Positions 7,843 to 17,127 of a stretch of 64,000 nucleotides of DNA are shown here, one piece after another. The stretch covers positions 1 to 64,000 of the forward strand of contig NZ_AUCU01000018.1 in NCBI RefSeq assembly GCF_000429925.1. The letters are read 5' to 3'. Below the pieces are notes generated by a model, which saw only the letters and a program-made list of their open reading frames with translations, was not told where the DNA came from and made no database searches. Both the position numbers and the translations under genes were made by a program. Position 1 is the first letter of the stretch. Every line of letters starts with the position of its first letter. Origin of the DNA: Desulfatirhabdium butyrativorans DSM 18734 (GTDB lineage: Bacteria > Desulfobacterota > Desulfobacteria > Desulfobacterales > Desulfatirhabdiaceae).

Positions 7843-9087
7843 ATGTCCGCCGCAGTCATTGTAAGCGCCGTTCGAACGGCGATTGGAAGCTATATGGGGT
7901 CTTTGAAGACCGTGGAACCTTTTCGGCTGGCTGCCGGGGTGCTGCAGGCCGCAGTCGAGCGGATCGGCATCGCTCCGGATGCAGTCGATGAAGTCGTCCT
8001 CGGTCAGTCCTATCAGAACGGCGAATCGGTCAATGTCGCCCGGATGGCACTTTTGGCAGCCGGATGGCCGGAGACTGTCGTCGGTATCACCCTGGACCGC
8101 AGATGCTGTACCGGCTTGGATGTGGTTCGATATGCAGCCATGCTCATCGAAAGTGGTCAGGCCGAAATCGTGGTTGCCGGTGGTGTGGAGAGCATGAGCC
8201 AGGCCGAGTTCTATCTGCCGGGAACGATCAAATGGGGGATCGGTGGCGAGAAAGGCATGCCCCGCGGTCATGGCGATTTGTCGATGTGGGGGATACCGCT
8301 GTATGACCGCATTCAGCGGGCGAGAGTCATGTCCCAGCCCATCGAGCGCTATGGGGTGCTGCCCTCGATGATGTCCTGGGCGGAAACGGCGGCCCGGGAG
8401 GAGCGTGTCAGCCGGGAGGACTGCGACCGGTGGGCGCTGGAAAGTCATCGTAAGGCTTGTGCGGCACGGGCAAACGGGCTTTTTGACGAGGAAATCGTTC
8501 CGATGACGATCCCACAGGCAAAAGGGGAGTCCATCGTATTTGCAAAGGACGAAACGCCAAGACCCGAAACGTCCCTGGAGCGTCTGGCAAAGCTCAAACC
8601 GGTATTGGGCGGGGTATGTACAGCAGGCAATTCCTCCAGTGAAAACGACGGGGCGGCCGCAGTCGTCGTGATGTCCGAAAAGAAATCCAAAGAACTGGGT
8701 CTTTCCCCGATGGCCCGGGTGGTGGGGATCGCGGTCGCCGGAGCCGATCCCAGACGTGCCTATCTGACGGTTCCGGCGGCTGTCGAAAAAGTCTTCCGGA
8801 TGACGGATCGGACATTGGCAAAGATGGACTTGATCGAAATTCAGGAAGCCTTTGCAGCCCAGGTTCTGGCGGACCTCAAGCAGATGGGCGCCGTCGAATC
8901 CGATCAGGACCGGGTCAATGTAAACGGCTCCGGCATTTCGCTGGGGCACCCCATCGCCTGCACCGGCACCCGGGTGCTCGTGACCCTGCTGCATGAAATG
9001 CGTCGGCGAAATGCCCGGTACGGCCTGGAGACCATCTGCGGTGGCGGTGGGCTTGGAATCGCAGGCGTTTTCGAAAGGGTATCCTAA
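7843..9087 (+). CDS. Thiolase (acetyl-CoA C-acyltransferase)
   Basis: A 414-residue thiolase that cleaves 3-ketoacyl-CoA to acetyl-CoA and a shortened acyl-CoA. The start MSAAVIVSAVRTAIGSYMGS (7843) is the usual thiolase N-terminus; the in-frame upstream ATG at 7825 adds only six residues. The nucleophile is Cys88 in DRRCCTGLD (Thr replaces the common Ser). NGSGISLGHPIACTGTR carries the catalytic His, and CGGGGLG near the C-terminus carries the second Cys. It sits between acyl-CoA dehydrogenase and CoA-transferase genes, so it is the last step of one beta-oxidation round. Confidence 0.9.
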   Translation: MSAAVIVSAVRTAIGSYMGSLKTVEPFRLAAGVLQAAVERIGIAPDAVDEVVLGQSYQNGESVNVARMALLAAGWPETVVGITLDRRCCTGLDVVRYAAMLIESGQAEIVVAGGVESMSQAEFYLPGTIKWGIGGEKGMPRGHGDLSMWGIPLYDRIQRARVMSQPIERYGVLPSMMSWAETAAREERVSREDCDRWALESHRKACAARANGLFDEEIVPMTIPQAKGESIVFAKDETPRPETSLERLAKLKPVLGGVCTAGNSSSENDGAAAVVVMSEKKSKELGLSPMARVVGIAVAGADPRRAYLTVPAAVEKVFRMTDRTLAKMDLIEIQEAFAAQVLADLKQMGAVESDQDRVNVNGSGISLGHPIACTGTRVLVTLLHEMRRRNARYGLETICGGGGLGIAGVFERVS

Positions 9088-9090
9088 GGT

Positions 9091-10482
9091 ATGAGTCCTA
9101 CTTCGATAGAGAAAGAATACCACTCCAAACGCATTTCCGTCGATGAAGCGGCGGCTCTGGTCCGCTCCGGCATGAGCATCCACCTGGGCGGGGCAGCCAA
9201 TGTCGCGGCTCTCATCGACGAGAAGCTTGCCCGCCGTGCGCCCGAGCTTCGGGATGTGACCGTCCGGACGTATATCGATACCCATCCATACCGGATGTGC
9301 GAAACGGATCCGGAAGGCGAGTCCTTTCACTGGTTCAGCGGATTTGTGCTCGGTTTCAGCCGGGCCTTCAGCCGCAGGCGGGGCATTGGCATCTACATCC
9401 CGAGCTCCTGGCACAACGTACCCGCCTTTATCCGAGACACCCTCTCCTTCGATATTTTCTACCTCGTCACCCCGCCCATGACGGATTCGGGTTTTTTCAA
9501 TTTCGGCCTGACTGCAGGCGAAACCATGGCCATTGCAGATGTGTCCAAAACGATCGTCGCCGTCGTCCGCAAGGACATGCCGACGGTTCTCGGCGGATTC
9601 GAGGAATGCCTGCCGTTATCGCGGATTGATTACGTTGTCGAAGACAACGAGACCCACACCTTTTGTCTTCCTCCCGTTGAAACGACAAAAGCCGATCATC
9701 TGATCGCCGAAAACATCCTGAATGCCGGGCTTATCCAGGATGGAACCACGCTCCAGATCGGCATTGGCGGGCTTCCCAATTCGGTTCTGGAGCTCATCCG
9801 AGCCTCGGGTCTCCGCAACCTCGGGCTGCACACCGAAATGCTGACCGAAAAGATGATGGACCTGATCGAGGCGGGGGTTGTGAACAACAGCCAAAAGTGC
9901 AGGGATCGGTTCAAGACGGTGTTCACGTTCTGTCTGGGAAGCCGGAAACTCTACGATTTTGTCGATCGTAATCCGCTCTTTGCGACCTATCCGGTCAATT
10001 ACACGAATCACCCGATGGTCATCGCCGAACAGCCGCGGATGTTCTCCCTCAACAGCGCTGCGCAGGTCGATCTGACGGGTCAGGTGGCATCCGAGCAGAT
10101 CGGCGGCCCCCGTCCCTTTCAGATCAGCGGAACCGGGGGGCAGCTCGATTTCGTCATGGGAACCATGTTCGCCAGGGACGGAAAAGGGGTGAGCGTCATC
10201 GCCCTGTATTCGGAATACAACGGCGCATCGAAAATCGTTCCGCTTCTCGAAAGGGGAACGAACGTTACGGTGCCGCGCTCGATGGTGGACCATGTGGCAA
10301 CGGAATGGGGAGTCGCCCGGCTTCGGGGTCTCACGATACAGGAGCGCGCCCTTGCCCTGATCGCCATCGCCCATCCCCGACACCGGGACGAGCTGGCGCG
10401 GCAGGCGCGAAATGCCGGACTAATCCCCTATCCCGTTGCAGAATGCATCAAGCCCAAAGGCGTCATCGTCCAGCGGGGATGA
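9091..10482 (+). CDS. Acetyl-CoA hydrolase/transferase family CoA-transferase (4-hydroxybutyrate/butyrate CoA-transferase-like)
   Basis: A 463-residue class I CoA-transferase. It moves CoA from acetyl-CoA or another donor to a carboxylic acid and so activates the imported substrate without ATP. HLGGAANVAAL is near the N-terminus, GIGGLPNSVL at about residues 227-236, and LGLHTEMLTEKM at about 244-255, where Glu249 is the predicted acyl-bearing residue. Length is close to 4-hydroxybutyrate CoA-transferases (about 430-440). It begins 3 bases after the thiolase stop, so it is translationally linked to the beta-oxidation genes. Confidence 0.85.
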   Translation: MSPTSIEKEYHSKRISVDEAAALVRSGMSIHLGGAANVAALIDEKLARRAPELRDVTVRTYIDTHPYRMCETDPEGESFHWFSGFVLGFSRAFSRRRGIGIYIPSSWHNVPAFIRDTLSFDIFYLVTPPMTDSGFFNFGLTAGETMAIADVSKTIVAVVRKDMPTVLGGFEECLPLSRIDYVVEDNETHTFCLPPVETTKADHLIAENILNAGLIQDGTTLQIGIGGLPNSVLELIRASGLRNLGLHTEMLTEKMMDLIEAGVVNNSQKCRDRFKTVFTFCLGSRKLYDFVDRNPLFATYPVNYTNHPMVIAEQPRMFSLNSAAQVDLTGQVASEQIGGPRPFQISGTGGQLDFVMGTMFARDGKGVSVIALYSEYNGASKIVPLLERGTNVTVPRSMVDHVATEWGVARLRGLTIQERALALIAIAHPRHRDELARQARNAGLIPYPVAECIKPKGVIVQRG

Positions 10483-10667
10483 AATGGACTTCTCTGGAAT
10501 GTTACGGATGTTCGAAGTCAGAAGAAAAGCGGATGACTTCCCTTCATCGGATGATGGTCTCGAAAAAAGCCAGTGAGTCTCCAGTGAGGCGCATGGAGGT
10601 GGGCCATACTGCCCACTGCCGACTGCCCACTGCCCACTATCATATTGTCACGACAAAGGAGAACGGA
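10483..10667 (+). repeat. Spacer with CTGCCCACTGCC-type repeat
   Basis: A short gap inside the operon. The stretch 10607-10641 reads as overlapping ACTGCCC/ACTGCCG words, the reverse complement of the array at 7629. It ends in CAAAGGAGAACGGAATG, the ribosome-binding site and start of the next gene. Confidence 0.6.
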
Positions 10668-11831
10668 ATGGATTTCGGATTTTCAAAAGAACACGAAATG
10701 CTTCGCAAGGCGGTTCGAGAATTCGCCGCAAAGCGCATCGCCCCTTATGCCGACGAATGGGACAGGAACCACTACCTGCCCGTTGATGAAGTCATCCGAC
10801 CGATGGGTGAGCTCGGATTTCTGGGTACGGTAATCCCGGAAGCCTACGGCGGCGAGGACATGGGATGGTTGGCAGCCGTCATTGTCACCGAAGAAATCGC
10901 CCGGGTATCGAGCAGCCTTCGGGTGCAGCTCAACCTCCTCGGACTTGGCTGCGCCTATCCCATCTACACCTATGGCTCGGAGACGATCCGCCGGAAATAC
11001 GTTCCAAGACTGTGCCGGGGAGAGCTTCTCGGCGGGTTTGCCATCACAGAGCCCGATGCGGGCTCGGATGTGATGTCCATGAAAACGGTTGCGGAAGACC
11101 GCGGGGACCACTGGCTCGTGAACGGCTCCAAGACATGGATTTCCAATGCGCACCAGGCGGATGTCGTTGTGCTCTATTGCTATAGCGATCCGTCCAAACG
11201 GGGCAAGGGGCTTTCGGCCTTCGTTGTGGAGCTGAAAAACTTCAATGGCATCACCACCACCAACCTCGACAAGATGGGCTCCCATTCCTCACCGACCGGC
11301 GAAATTTTCTTCAGCAACACCCGGGTTCCCAGGGAGAACATTCTCGGCAATCCCGGAGACGGGGCATCCATTGTGTTCGGTTCCCTGAACAACACCCGGA
11401 TATCCGCCGCAGCCGGCGCGGTCGGGTGCGCTCAGGCATGTCTTGACATTGCCGTCAAATACTGCAACGAACGCAAACAGTTCGGAAAGAAAATCGGCGA
11501 ATTTCAGATGAATCAGGATCTGATCGCCCAGATGTCCGCCGAAATCGAGGCTGCAAGACTGTTGGTGTACAAAGGCGCCTGGCAGAAGGACCAGGGATTG
11601 ATGAACAATGGATTTGAAGTTGCCCAGGCCAAATATTTCGCAGGCGAAGTCGCCATGAAATGCGCCAATCACGCCATGCGCATTCTTGGCGCCTACGGTT
11701 ATTCCACGGAATATCCCATCGCCCGATTCTATCGGGACATTCCGACCTATGTCATTGTGGAGGGATCGGCGAACATCTGCAAATCGATCATCGCCATGGA
11801 TCAACTGGGCTGGCGGAAGGCAAGCCGGTAG
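10668..11831 (+). CDS. Acyl-CoA dehydrogenase, short/medium-chain type
   Basis: A 387-residue enzyme of the classical ACAD fold. MDFGFSKEHEMLRKAVREFA opens the N-terminal helical domain. AITEPDAGSDVMSMKT is the FAD/substrate loop, and WISNAHQADV is followed by a GITTTNLDKMG strand region. RKQFGKKIGEFQ is the family signature. VIVEGSANICK places Glu365 at the catalytic-base position used by short-chain, glutaryl- and 2-methylacyl-CoA dehydrogenases. AAAGGAG is 7 bases before the ATG. Long upstream extensions of the frame lack family similarity. Two unlike dehydrogenases in one operon suggest two oxidation steps, for example on a saturated acyl and on a branched or dicarboxylic derivative. Confidence 0.88.
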   Translation: MDFGFSKEHEMLRKAVREFAAKRIAPYADEWDRNHYLPVDEVIRPMGELGFLGTVIPEAYGGEDMGWLAAVIVTEEIARVSSSLRVQLNLLGLGCAYPIYTYGSETIRRKYVPRLCRGELLGGFAITEPDAGSDVMSMKTVAEDRGDHWLVNGSKTWISNAHQADVVVLYCYSDPSKRGKGLSAFVVELKNFNGITTTNLDKMGSHSSPTGEIFFSNTRVPRENILGNPGDGASIVFGSLNNTRISAAAGAVGCAQACLDIAVKYCNERKQFGKKIGEFQMNQDLIAQMSAEIEAARLLVYKGAWQKDQGLMNNGFEVAQAKYFAGEVAMKCANHAMRILGAYGYSTEYPIARFYRDIPTYVIVEGSANICKSIIAMDQLGWRKASR

Positions 11832-11914
11832 TCAAAGAAGAGGGAAAGGGGAGAGGGGAGAGGGAAAAGGCGGTTCAAACCATCGAAGGACACGTTACAG
11901 GAAAGGAGAAGACC

Positions 11915-12925
11915 ATGAAGCGGAACGTCTGGTTGTGGGTCGTGATGGCAGGTTTGTTCATGGGAATCGGTTCGACGGCATTCGCTGAAACCAAGGTCCG
12001 GCTGCAGTGCGTTTACCCGGAAAAGGCGTATGTCGGGCAAAACACCATCTTTTTCGCCGACAGGGTCAAGGAACTTACCGGGGGCGAGGTCAATATCAAG
12101 GTTTTCTGGCCGGATCAGCTTGTCAAAACCAATGAAGCCTTCGATGCCATGGCCAAGGGCATGATCGACGCATACGCAGGCAGCATGCTCTATTTCGCCG
12201 GATTCGTTCCGGAAGTGAACTGCGAATGGCTGCCCTTCGGCTGGGCCAATCCGAAAGAAGCGCAGGAGCTCTACGAAAAACATGGATGGCTCGACCTGAT
12301 GCGGCAGGCCACCCTGAAACACGGGGTGCATTACGTGGCGCCGGTCGGCGTGGCCTCGATGGGGCTCATTACGAAGTTTCCGGTTCAGGGGGTGGATGAC
12401 CTGAAAGGCAAGAAGATCCGGGCCGTCGGCATGGAAGCCAAGATCATCGACGTTCTGGGCGCGTCACCAGTGGCCATTGCAGGGGCGGAGCAGTACATGG
12501 CCCTGAAACAGGGAACGGTGGACGGCACCAATTATCCCTTCTACACGATCAACAACTACAAGTTCTACGAAGTGGCCAACCACATCATCCGTCCCGCCCT
12601 GTTCTCCCCAGGCATCGTCGAAATCCTGATCAACCAGAAGCTCTACGCATCCCTCAGTGAAAAGAACCGCAAGGCCATCGATCAGGCCGGGTGGGAAACC
12701 TTTCTGCGTACGGTGGAACTGAATCCCAAATACGATGAAGAGGCTTACCAGGTCTGCAAGGAAAAGAACGTGGCCATCATCGACCTGAGCCATGAAGTCG
12801 TCGATCAGCTTCGCAAGAAAACACTTCCGCTCTGGGAAGAGATTGCATCCAAGAGCGACATATCCGCGAAACTGGTGGCATCGCTCAAAGCCTATCTGAA
12901 GGAAAAAGGCATCAAGATTGAATAA
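11915..12925 (+). CDS. dctP: TRAP transporter substrate-binding protein
   Basis: A 336-residue periplasmic protein. Residues 1-24 (MKRNVWLWV...TAFA, then ETK) are a typical signal peptide with AFA cleavage. The mature part has VYPEKAYVGQNTIFFADRVK, KVFWPDQLVKTNEAFDAM, DDLKGKKIRAVG and the helix AGAEQYMALKQGTVDGTNYP, all matching DctP/TakP-type binding proteins of TRAP transporters. It is followed by DctQ and DctM genes, giving a complete importer. Together with the CoA-transferase this predicts uptake of an organic acid anion feeding the same operon. Confidence 0.88.
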   Translation: MKRNVWLWVVMAGLFMGIGSTAFAETKVRLQCVYPEKAYVGQNTIFFADRVKELTGGEVNIKVFWPDQLVKTNEAFDAMAKGMIDAYAGSMLYFAGFVPEVNCEWLPFGWANPKEAQELYEKHGWLDLMRQATLKHGVHYVAPVGVASMGLITKFPVQGVDDLKGKKIRAVGMEAKIIDVLGASPVAIAGAEQYMALKQGTVDGTNYPFYTINNYKFYEVANHIIRPALFSPGIVEILINQKLYASLSEKNRKAIDQAGWETFLRTVELNPKYDEEAYQVCKEKNVAIIDLSHEVVDQLRKKTLPLWEEIASKSDISAKLVASLKAYLKEKGIKIE

Positions 12926-12983
12926 TCCTTCCTGGCGGGGGCAGTCGGCCCCGTGAATGAGACCGGGAGTCAACCGCTGTTCT

Positions 12984-13020
12984 TCCGGCTCCTGGCGCCT
13001 GTCTTCTGATTTCTGAATGA
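12984..13020 (+). repeat. Short TCTTCTGATTTCTGA repeat
   Basis: A copy of the dispersed CTGATT-type spacer word, lying between dctP and dctQ and running directly into the GAGGAGG ribosome-binding site of dctQ. Confidence 0.5.
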
Positions 13021-13027
13021 GGAGGCT

Positions 13028-13543
13028 ATGAAACGGTTCTGGCAAGCGATCGACAAGCTCAACCGGTGGATCGGCAGGGCATGTGCCTGGCTGATCCTGC
13101 CGCTTACCCTGATCATCCTGTATGAAGTGGTCAGCCGCTATATCTTCAACGCACCGACCCGCTGGTCGAACGAGATCAGCCAGTATGTTCTCGTAGCCAT
13201 CGTCATGCTGGGCGGGGCCTACTGCCTGGCGGACAACGAGCATGTGAGCGTGGATATCTTCTATCGGAATTTCACCCAGAAGACGCGGGACATCGTTGAC
13301 ATGCTCACCTGTCTCGTGGTGCTGTGTTTCGTTTGCGCCATGGTATGGAAAGGCGCGGACGCCAGCTACGATGCATTGGTCCAGATGAAGCGCTCCCAGA
13401 CCATTCTCGAGTTGCCCCTGTTTCCCTCGATGGTGATGGTGCCCATCGGTGCGACGCTCCTGGGCCTGCAAAGTCTCGTTCGCGCGATTCAGGCCTTCGA
13501 GCGGTTGCGATCGAAAAGCCGGCCGGCGGGAAAGGGGGCCTGA
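13028..13543 (+). CDS. dctQ: TRAP transporter small membrane subunit
   Basis: A 171-residue protein with four predicted membrane helices, at about residues 17-37, 54-75, 92-112 and 132-152. EVVSRYIFNAPTRWSNEISQ is the signature of DctQ-like subunits. It assists the large permease in coupling the periplasmic binding protein to transport. GAGGAGG lies 4 bases before the ATG. It is 5 bases from the large-subunit gene. Confidence 0.85.
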   Translation: MKRFWQAIDKLNRWIGRACAWLILPLTLIILYEVVSRYIFNAPTRWSNEISQYVLVAIVMLGGAYCLADNEHVSVDIFYRNFTQKTRDIVDMLTCLVVLCFVCAMVWKGADASYDALVQMKRSQTILELPLFPSMVMVPIGATLLGLQSLVRAIQAFERLRSKSRPAGKGA

Positions 13544-13547
13544 GATC

Positions 13548-14858
13548 ATGGATACATGGCTTCTGATGCTGATCGTTTTCGCAGCGCTGATCCTGCTGCT
13601 CAGCCTCGGCATACCCATCGCCTTCACCCTGTGCGGGATTGCCACAATCGGTATTTTGTGCACCTGGGGGCTCAACGGGTTGCTGCTGCTCTTCAACGAT
13701 GCGTACGGGGAATCGTCGAATTTTCTGCTCTCGGCCATTCCCCTGTTCATTTTCATGGCCAACATGCTGAAATCGAGCGGGATGGGCGATGACCTCTACG
13801 AGGTCGTCTATCGCTGGATGGGGCGTCTTCGGGGAGGACTTGCCGTCGGCACGGTGCTGATCTGCGCGCTGTTTGCGGCCATGGCGGGGGTGAGCTCCGT
13901 CGCGACGGTGAGCATGGGATTGATCGCCCTTCCCTCGATGTTGAAAAGGGGTTACCAGAAGGAACTGGCCGTCGGCAGCATTTCGGCGGCCGGTGCATTG
14001 GGCATCCTGATTCCGCCTTCCATCATCATGGTCCTGTATGGTGCGACGGCCGAGGTGTCCGTCGGCAAGCTGTTCATCGGAGGGGTTGTTCCGGGCCTTG
14101 TCATGTGCGCCCTTTTCGTGGTGTATATCCTGATCCGCTCCTGGCTCAACCCGAAGCTGGCTCCCGGGGTACCTGAAAAATTCGAGCTTTCGGAAAAGCT
14201 GGTTGTACTGAAGGGGGTTCTGCTGCCGTTGGGGTTGATCATTCTCGTGCTGGGGGTCATTTATTTCGGGATCTGTACACCGACCGAGGCGGCTGCCGTC
14301 GGGGCCTTCGGCGCCATGGGATGCGCACTGGCCTACGGTAAGCTGGACATGAAAACGCTTCGGGAGTCCCTCTGGAGTACGATGAAGACCAACGCCATGA
14401 TCTTCTGGCTGATCATCGGAGCGACGGCCTTCACCCATTTCCTGGCCTACTCCGAAATTCAGGGTCTCATTCACCAGACGGTGCTATCCCTCGATGTTTC
14501 GCCCTGGATGATCCTGATCGCGATCCAGATCATCTATTTCATCCTCGGCATGTTTCTGGATCCGGCCGGCATCCTGATGCTCACCACCCCGATCTTCGTC
14601 CCCATCATCACCAAGCTCGGGTTCGATCCCCTGTGGTTTGGCATTCTGTTCGTCGTCAACATGGAAATGGCCTACATCACCCCGCCCTTCGGGTTCAACC
14701 TGTTCATCATGAAGGCCATCGTTCCACCGCAAATTCAGATGATGGATATCTATCGCTCGGTGATGCCTTTTGTGGTGCTTCAGGCGCTGTGCCTGATCCT
14801 CGTCATGATCTTTCCGCAACTGGCCACGTGGTTGCCGGAGCTGATGGTGGCGCGATAA
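13548..14858 (+). CDS. dctM: TRAP transporter large permease subunit
   Basis: A 436-residue protein with about 12 hydrophobic helices that carries out sodium-coupled transport of the acid bound by DctP. Diagnostic segments are FLLSAIPLFIFMANMLKSSG, AMAGVSSVATVSMGLIALPS, AAGALGILIPPSIIMVLYG and VNMEMAYITPPFGFNLFIMK. The start at 13548 (MDTWLLMLIVFAALILLLSL) follows the dctQ stop after 4 bases. Complete and of normal length. Confidence 0.9.
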   Translation: MDTWLLMLIVFAALILLLSLGIPIAFTLCGIATIGILCTWGLNGLLLLFNDAYGESSNFLLSAIPLFIFMANMLKSSGMGDDLYEVVYRWMGRLRGGLAVGTVLICALFAAMAGVSSVATVSMGLIALPSMLKRGYQKELAVGSISAAGALGILIPPSIIMVLYGATAEVSVGKLFIGGVVPGLVMCALFVVYILIRSWLNPKLAPGVPEKFELSEKLVVLKGVLLPLGLIILVLGVIYFGICTPTEAAAVGAFGAMGCALAYGKLDMKTLRESLWSTMKTNAMIFWLIIGATAFTHFLAYSEIQGLIHQTVLSLDVSPWMILIAIQIIYFILGMFLDPAGILMLTTPIFVPIITKLGFDPLWFGILFVVNMEMAYITPPFGFNLFIMKAIVPPQIQMMDIYRSVMPFVVLQALCLILVMIFPQLATWLPELMVAR

Positions 14859-15079
14859 CAGGCGATAGGCGATAGGCAAGGGGCTATGGGTAATGGGTAA
14901 TGGGCTATGGGCTATAGGTGAGAGAGGATGGACTCGCAAAACGGATCAATCTCCCGCAGATACGGAGCGGTGCCAAGAGAAAACAGGTGCATTCAATCCG
15001 TCAATCTCTTTGCGTCCTTGGCGTCTTTGCGTTTCATTTTTCATTTCAGCAACCCCATCCGAGATACGGAGCAACACAG
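14859..15079 (+). repeat. Spacer with tandem GGCGATA / GGGTAAT / GGGCTAT repeats and a TTTGCGTC repeat
   Basis: The stretch 14862-14920 is a run of the related 7-mers GCGATAG, GGGTAAT and GGGCTAT. At 15010-15035 a TTTGCGTCCTTGGCGTC word family appears. I recall the latter as a dispersed intergenic repeat in several Deltaproteobacteria. No gene is apparent. The enoyl-CoA hydratase ribosome-binding site is weak. Confidence 0.6.
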
Positions 15080-15853
15080 ATGACTTCCCTGATCGAACGC
15101 AGCAACGAATATGACGGCAAGATCGCCGTGCTGACCTTCAACCACCCACCGGCAAATACATGGAATCTGTCGGCTTTGAATGCCTTTGAGGAAGCGATCG
15201 ACGCCGTCGAAAAGGATGCGGCCACCCGCGTGCTGGTGCTGACGGGTTCCGGCGCGAAATGTTTTTCGGCGGGTTTTGACGTGACGGATGCGGCCAACTC
15301 GCCGATCATCAGCCCGAAGGCCAGAAACCTGTGGCGCCGGATCGACCGGTTGTCCATTCCGACCATTGCGGCCATCAACGGCCATGCGCTGGGCGGAGGA
15401 CTGGAGCTGGCCCTGTGCTGCCATTTCCGGATAGCCGTCCGGGATCCGAACGTTCAATTGGGGCTCACAGAACTCAACCTGGGCATCATCCCTGGATGGG
15501 GCGGCACCCAGCGGCTGCCGCGGGTTGTCGGCCGGGCCCTGTCACTGGAGATGATCCTCTTCAGCAAGCGGGTGTCTCCGGAAGGCGCTCTGGAGATCGG
15601 CCTGGTGAACCAGTTGAGTGACCGGGACCGGCTCATGGAGGATGCCTTATCCTTTGCAAGGGAACTTGCCGATCGTCCTCCCATTGCGGTTCGCTGGGTT
15701 CTCGATGCCATGAAGGCGGGCCTGTATGAAGGACTCGATGCCGGCTTGGACGTCGAGGCCCAGGGTGCCGCAGCCGTTCGAGATACGCTGGACCGCGAAG
15801 AAGGCTTCCGTGCCTTTCTCGAAAAGCGAAAACCGGTTTTTCAGGGTCGATGA
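15080..15853 (+). CDS. Enoyl-CoA hydratase/isomerase
   Basis: A 257-residue crotonase-fold enzyme that adds water to trans-2-enoyl-CoA. AVLTFNHPPANTWNLSAL opens the fold. AAINGHALGGGLELALCCHF supplies the first oxyanion-hole glycine and a CoA-site helix. LGIIPGWGGTQRLPR supplies the second oxyanion glycine. In LGLTELNLGI, Glu at the position of Glu144 of rat hydratase is kept, while the second position reads G-W-G-G-T; a one-Glu enzyme may act as an isomerase. ATG 15080 is preferred because the crotonase domain begins about 15 residues later. Its stop overlaps the MFS start by four bases. Confidence 0.85.
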   Translation: MTSLIERSNEYDGKIAVLTFNHPPANTWNLSALNAFEEAIDAVEKDAATRVLVLTGSGAKCFSAGFDVTDAANSPIISPKARNLWRRIDRLSIPTIAAINGHALGGGLELALCCHFRIAVRDPNVQLGLTELNLGIIPGWGGTQRLPRVVGRALSLEMILFSKRVSPEGALEIGLVNQLSDRDRLMEDALSFARELADRPPIAVRWVLDAMKAGLYEGLDAGLDVEAQGAAAVRDTLDREEGFRAFLEKRKPVFQGR

Positions 15854-17127
15854 AAACCCGACTCTTCTACGGATGGGTCGTGGTGGCAGGCCTCTTCGGT
15901 GTCGCCCTGCTCGGGCCGATGGGCCGCTACATCCTGACCTCCCTCTTTCCCTTCATCCTGAAAGACCCCGGATGGTCCAGGGACACCGTGGGACTGGCCT
16001 TTACGATCCATTTCTGGGCCTATGCCGGGTTTGCCTTCGCTACCGGGAAGCTTCTCGATCGGATCGGCGGCAGATGGATCATTGCGGCTGGCGGTGGCCT
16101 GATGCTGGTTGGGCTGGCCGGCCTGTCCCGGGTAAACCGGATCTGGGAATTCAATCTGCTCTTCGGCGCCGTTCTGGCGGCTGCCGTATCGATGACCCAT
16201 TTCGTTCCCAATACGGCCATCGTCCGAAAATGGTTCATCCGGCAGGCCGGGCTTGCCACCGGAATCGTCACGGCTGGAACGGTCGTCGGGCTTGCCGTTC
16301 TGCCGCCCGTTGTCAGCCGCATGAGCGCCGTTTACGGCTGGCGGACGGCATGCCTTGTCTGCGGGCTTGCGATCGGCGGATCGATTCTCGCCATTGCCTT
16401 CGGGCTCATACGCAGCACACCCGAATCGATGGGCCTGCTGCCGGATGGGGAAGCGCCTTGCGATGAATCCGCCAAAACCGCAACCGCAAATGCCGACAGC
16501 CACAGGATTGAATCCGAACCACAAGCCGATCTTCCTGTTGAACTGACGCCCGCGCAGGCCTATCGCACCAGCCGCTTCTGGTATTTCTTCCTGGTCTATG
16601 CCATTACGGGCATTCCGCTTCAAGGGATACTCAGCCACATCATCGTCTGGGCCGTTGAAGAGGGCGTATCCGTCGCGCACTCCGGCTGGGTGATGGCTGC
16701 CCTGACACTGCCTTCGCTTCCGATCCGGGTTTTGGCGGGCCGTCTGGGGGATCGTTTCGGAAAGCGGCGGGTATTGCTGCTGACAAACGGCGCCACAGCC
16801 ATCATGTGGTTCATCGGATACTTTGTCATTCACGGAAATGTTTCTTTCTTTGTCTTCGTTACCCTGCTTGGCTTTGTCTACAGCGCACCTTTTTCGCTGT
16901 ATACGCCGTTTCTCGGGGATCTCTTCGGCCGGGTTGCGGTCGGCACCCTGATGGGGGCCATCACGCTGGGACATGGGGTCATCGGAGGCGTAGGACCCTA
17001 TCTCTGGGGATGGATTGCGGACCGTACCGGCTCCTACGGCCTGAACTGCATCGTTTCCGGCGTCTGCTACGCGCTGGTGACCTGTCTGCTCGGGAAGATC
17101 CGGGAGCATCGAGTGGAGGCGTCATGA
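15850..17127 (+). CDS. MFS transporter (monocarboxylate/oxalate-formate antiporter type)
   Basis: A 425-residue protein with 12 predicted membrane helices and a charged loop at about residues 200-240 between the two six-helix halves. KTRLFYGWVVVAGLFGV is the usual opening of the OFA/MCT-like MFS branch. AGRLGDRFGKRRVLLL is the A-loop (G-L-DR-GKRR) of the second half. ATGA overlap with the upstream hydratase gene and with the downstream oxidoreductase gene makes it part of the same transcript. It may export a product or import an alternative acid. Confidence 0.82.
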   Translation: MKTRLFYGWVVVAGLFGVALLGPMGRYILTSLFPFILKDPGWSRDTVGLAFTIHFWAYAGFAFATGKLLDRIGGRWIIAAGGGLMLVGLAGLSRVNRIWEFNLLFGAVLAAAVSMTHFVPNTAIVRKWFIRQAGLATGIVTAGTVVGLAVLPPVVSRMSAVYGWRTACLVCGLAIGGSILAIAFGLIRSTPESMGLLPDGEAPCDESAKTATANADSHRIESEPQADLPVELTPAQAYRTSRFWYFFLVYAITGIPLQGILSHIIVWAVEEGVSVAHSGWVMAALTLPSLPIRVLAGRLGDRFGKRRVLLLTNGATAIMWFIGYFVIHGNVSFFVFVTLLGFVYSAPFSLYTPFLGDLFGRVAVGTLMGAITLGHGVIGGVGPYLWGWIADRTGSYGLNCIVSGVCYALVTCLLGKIREHRVEAS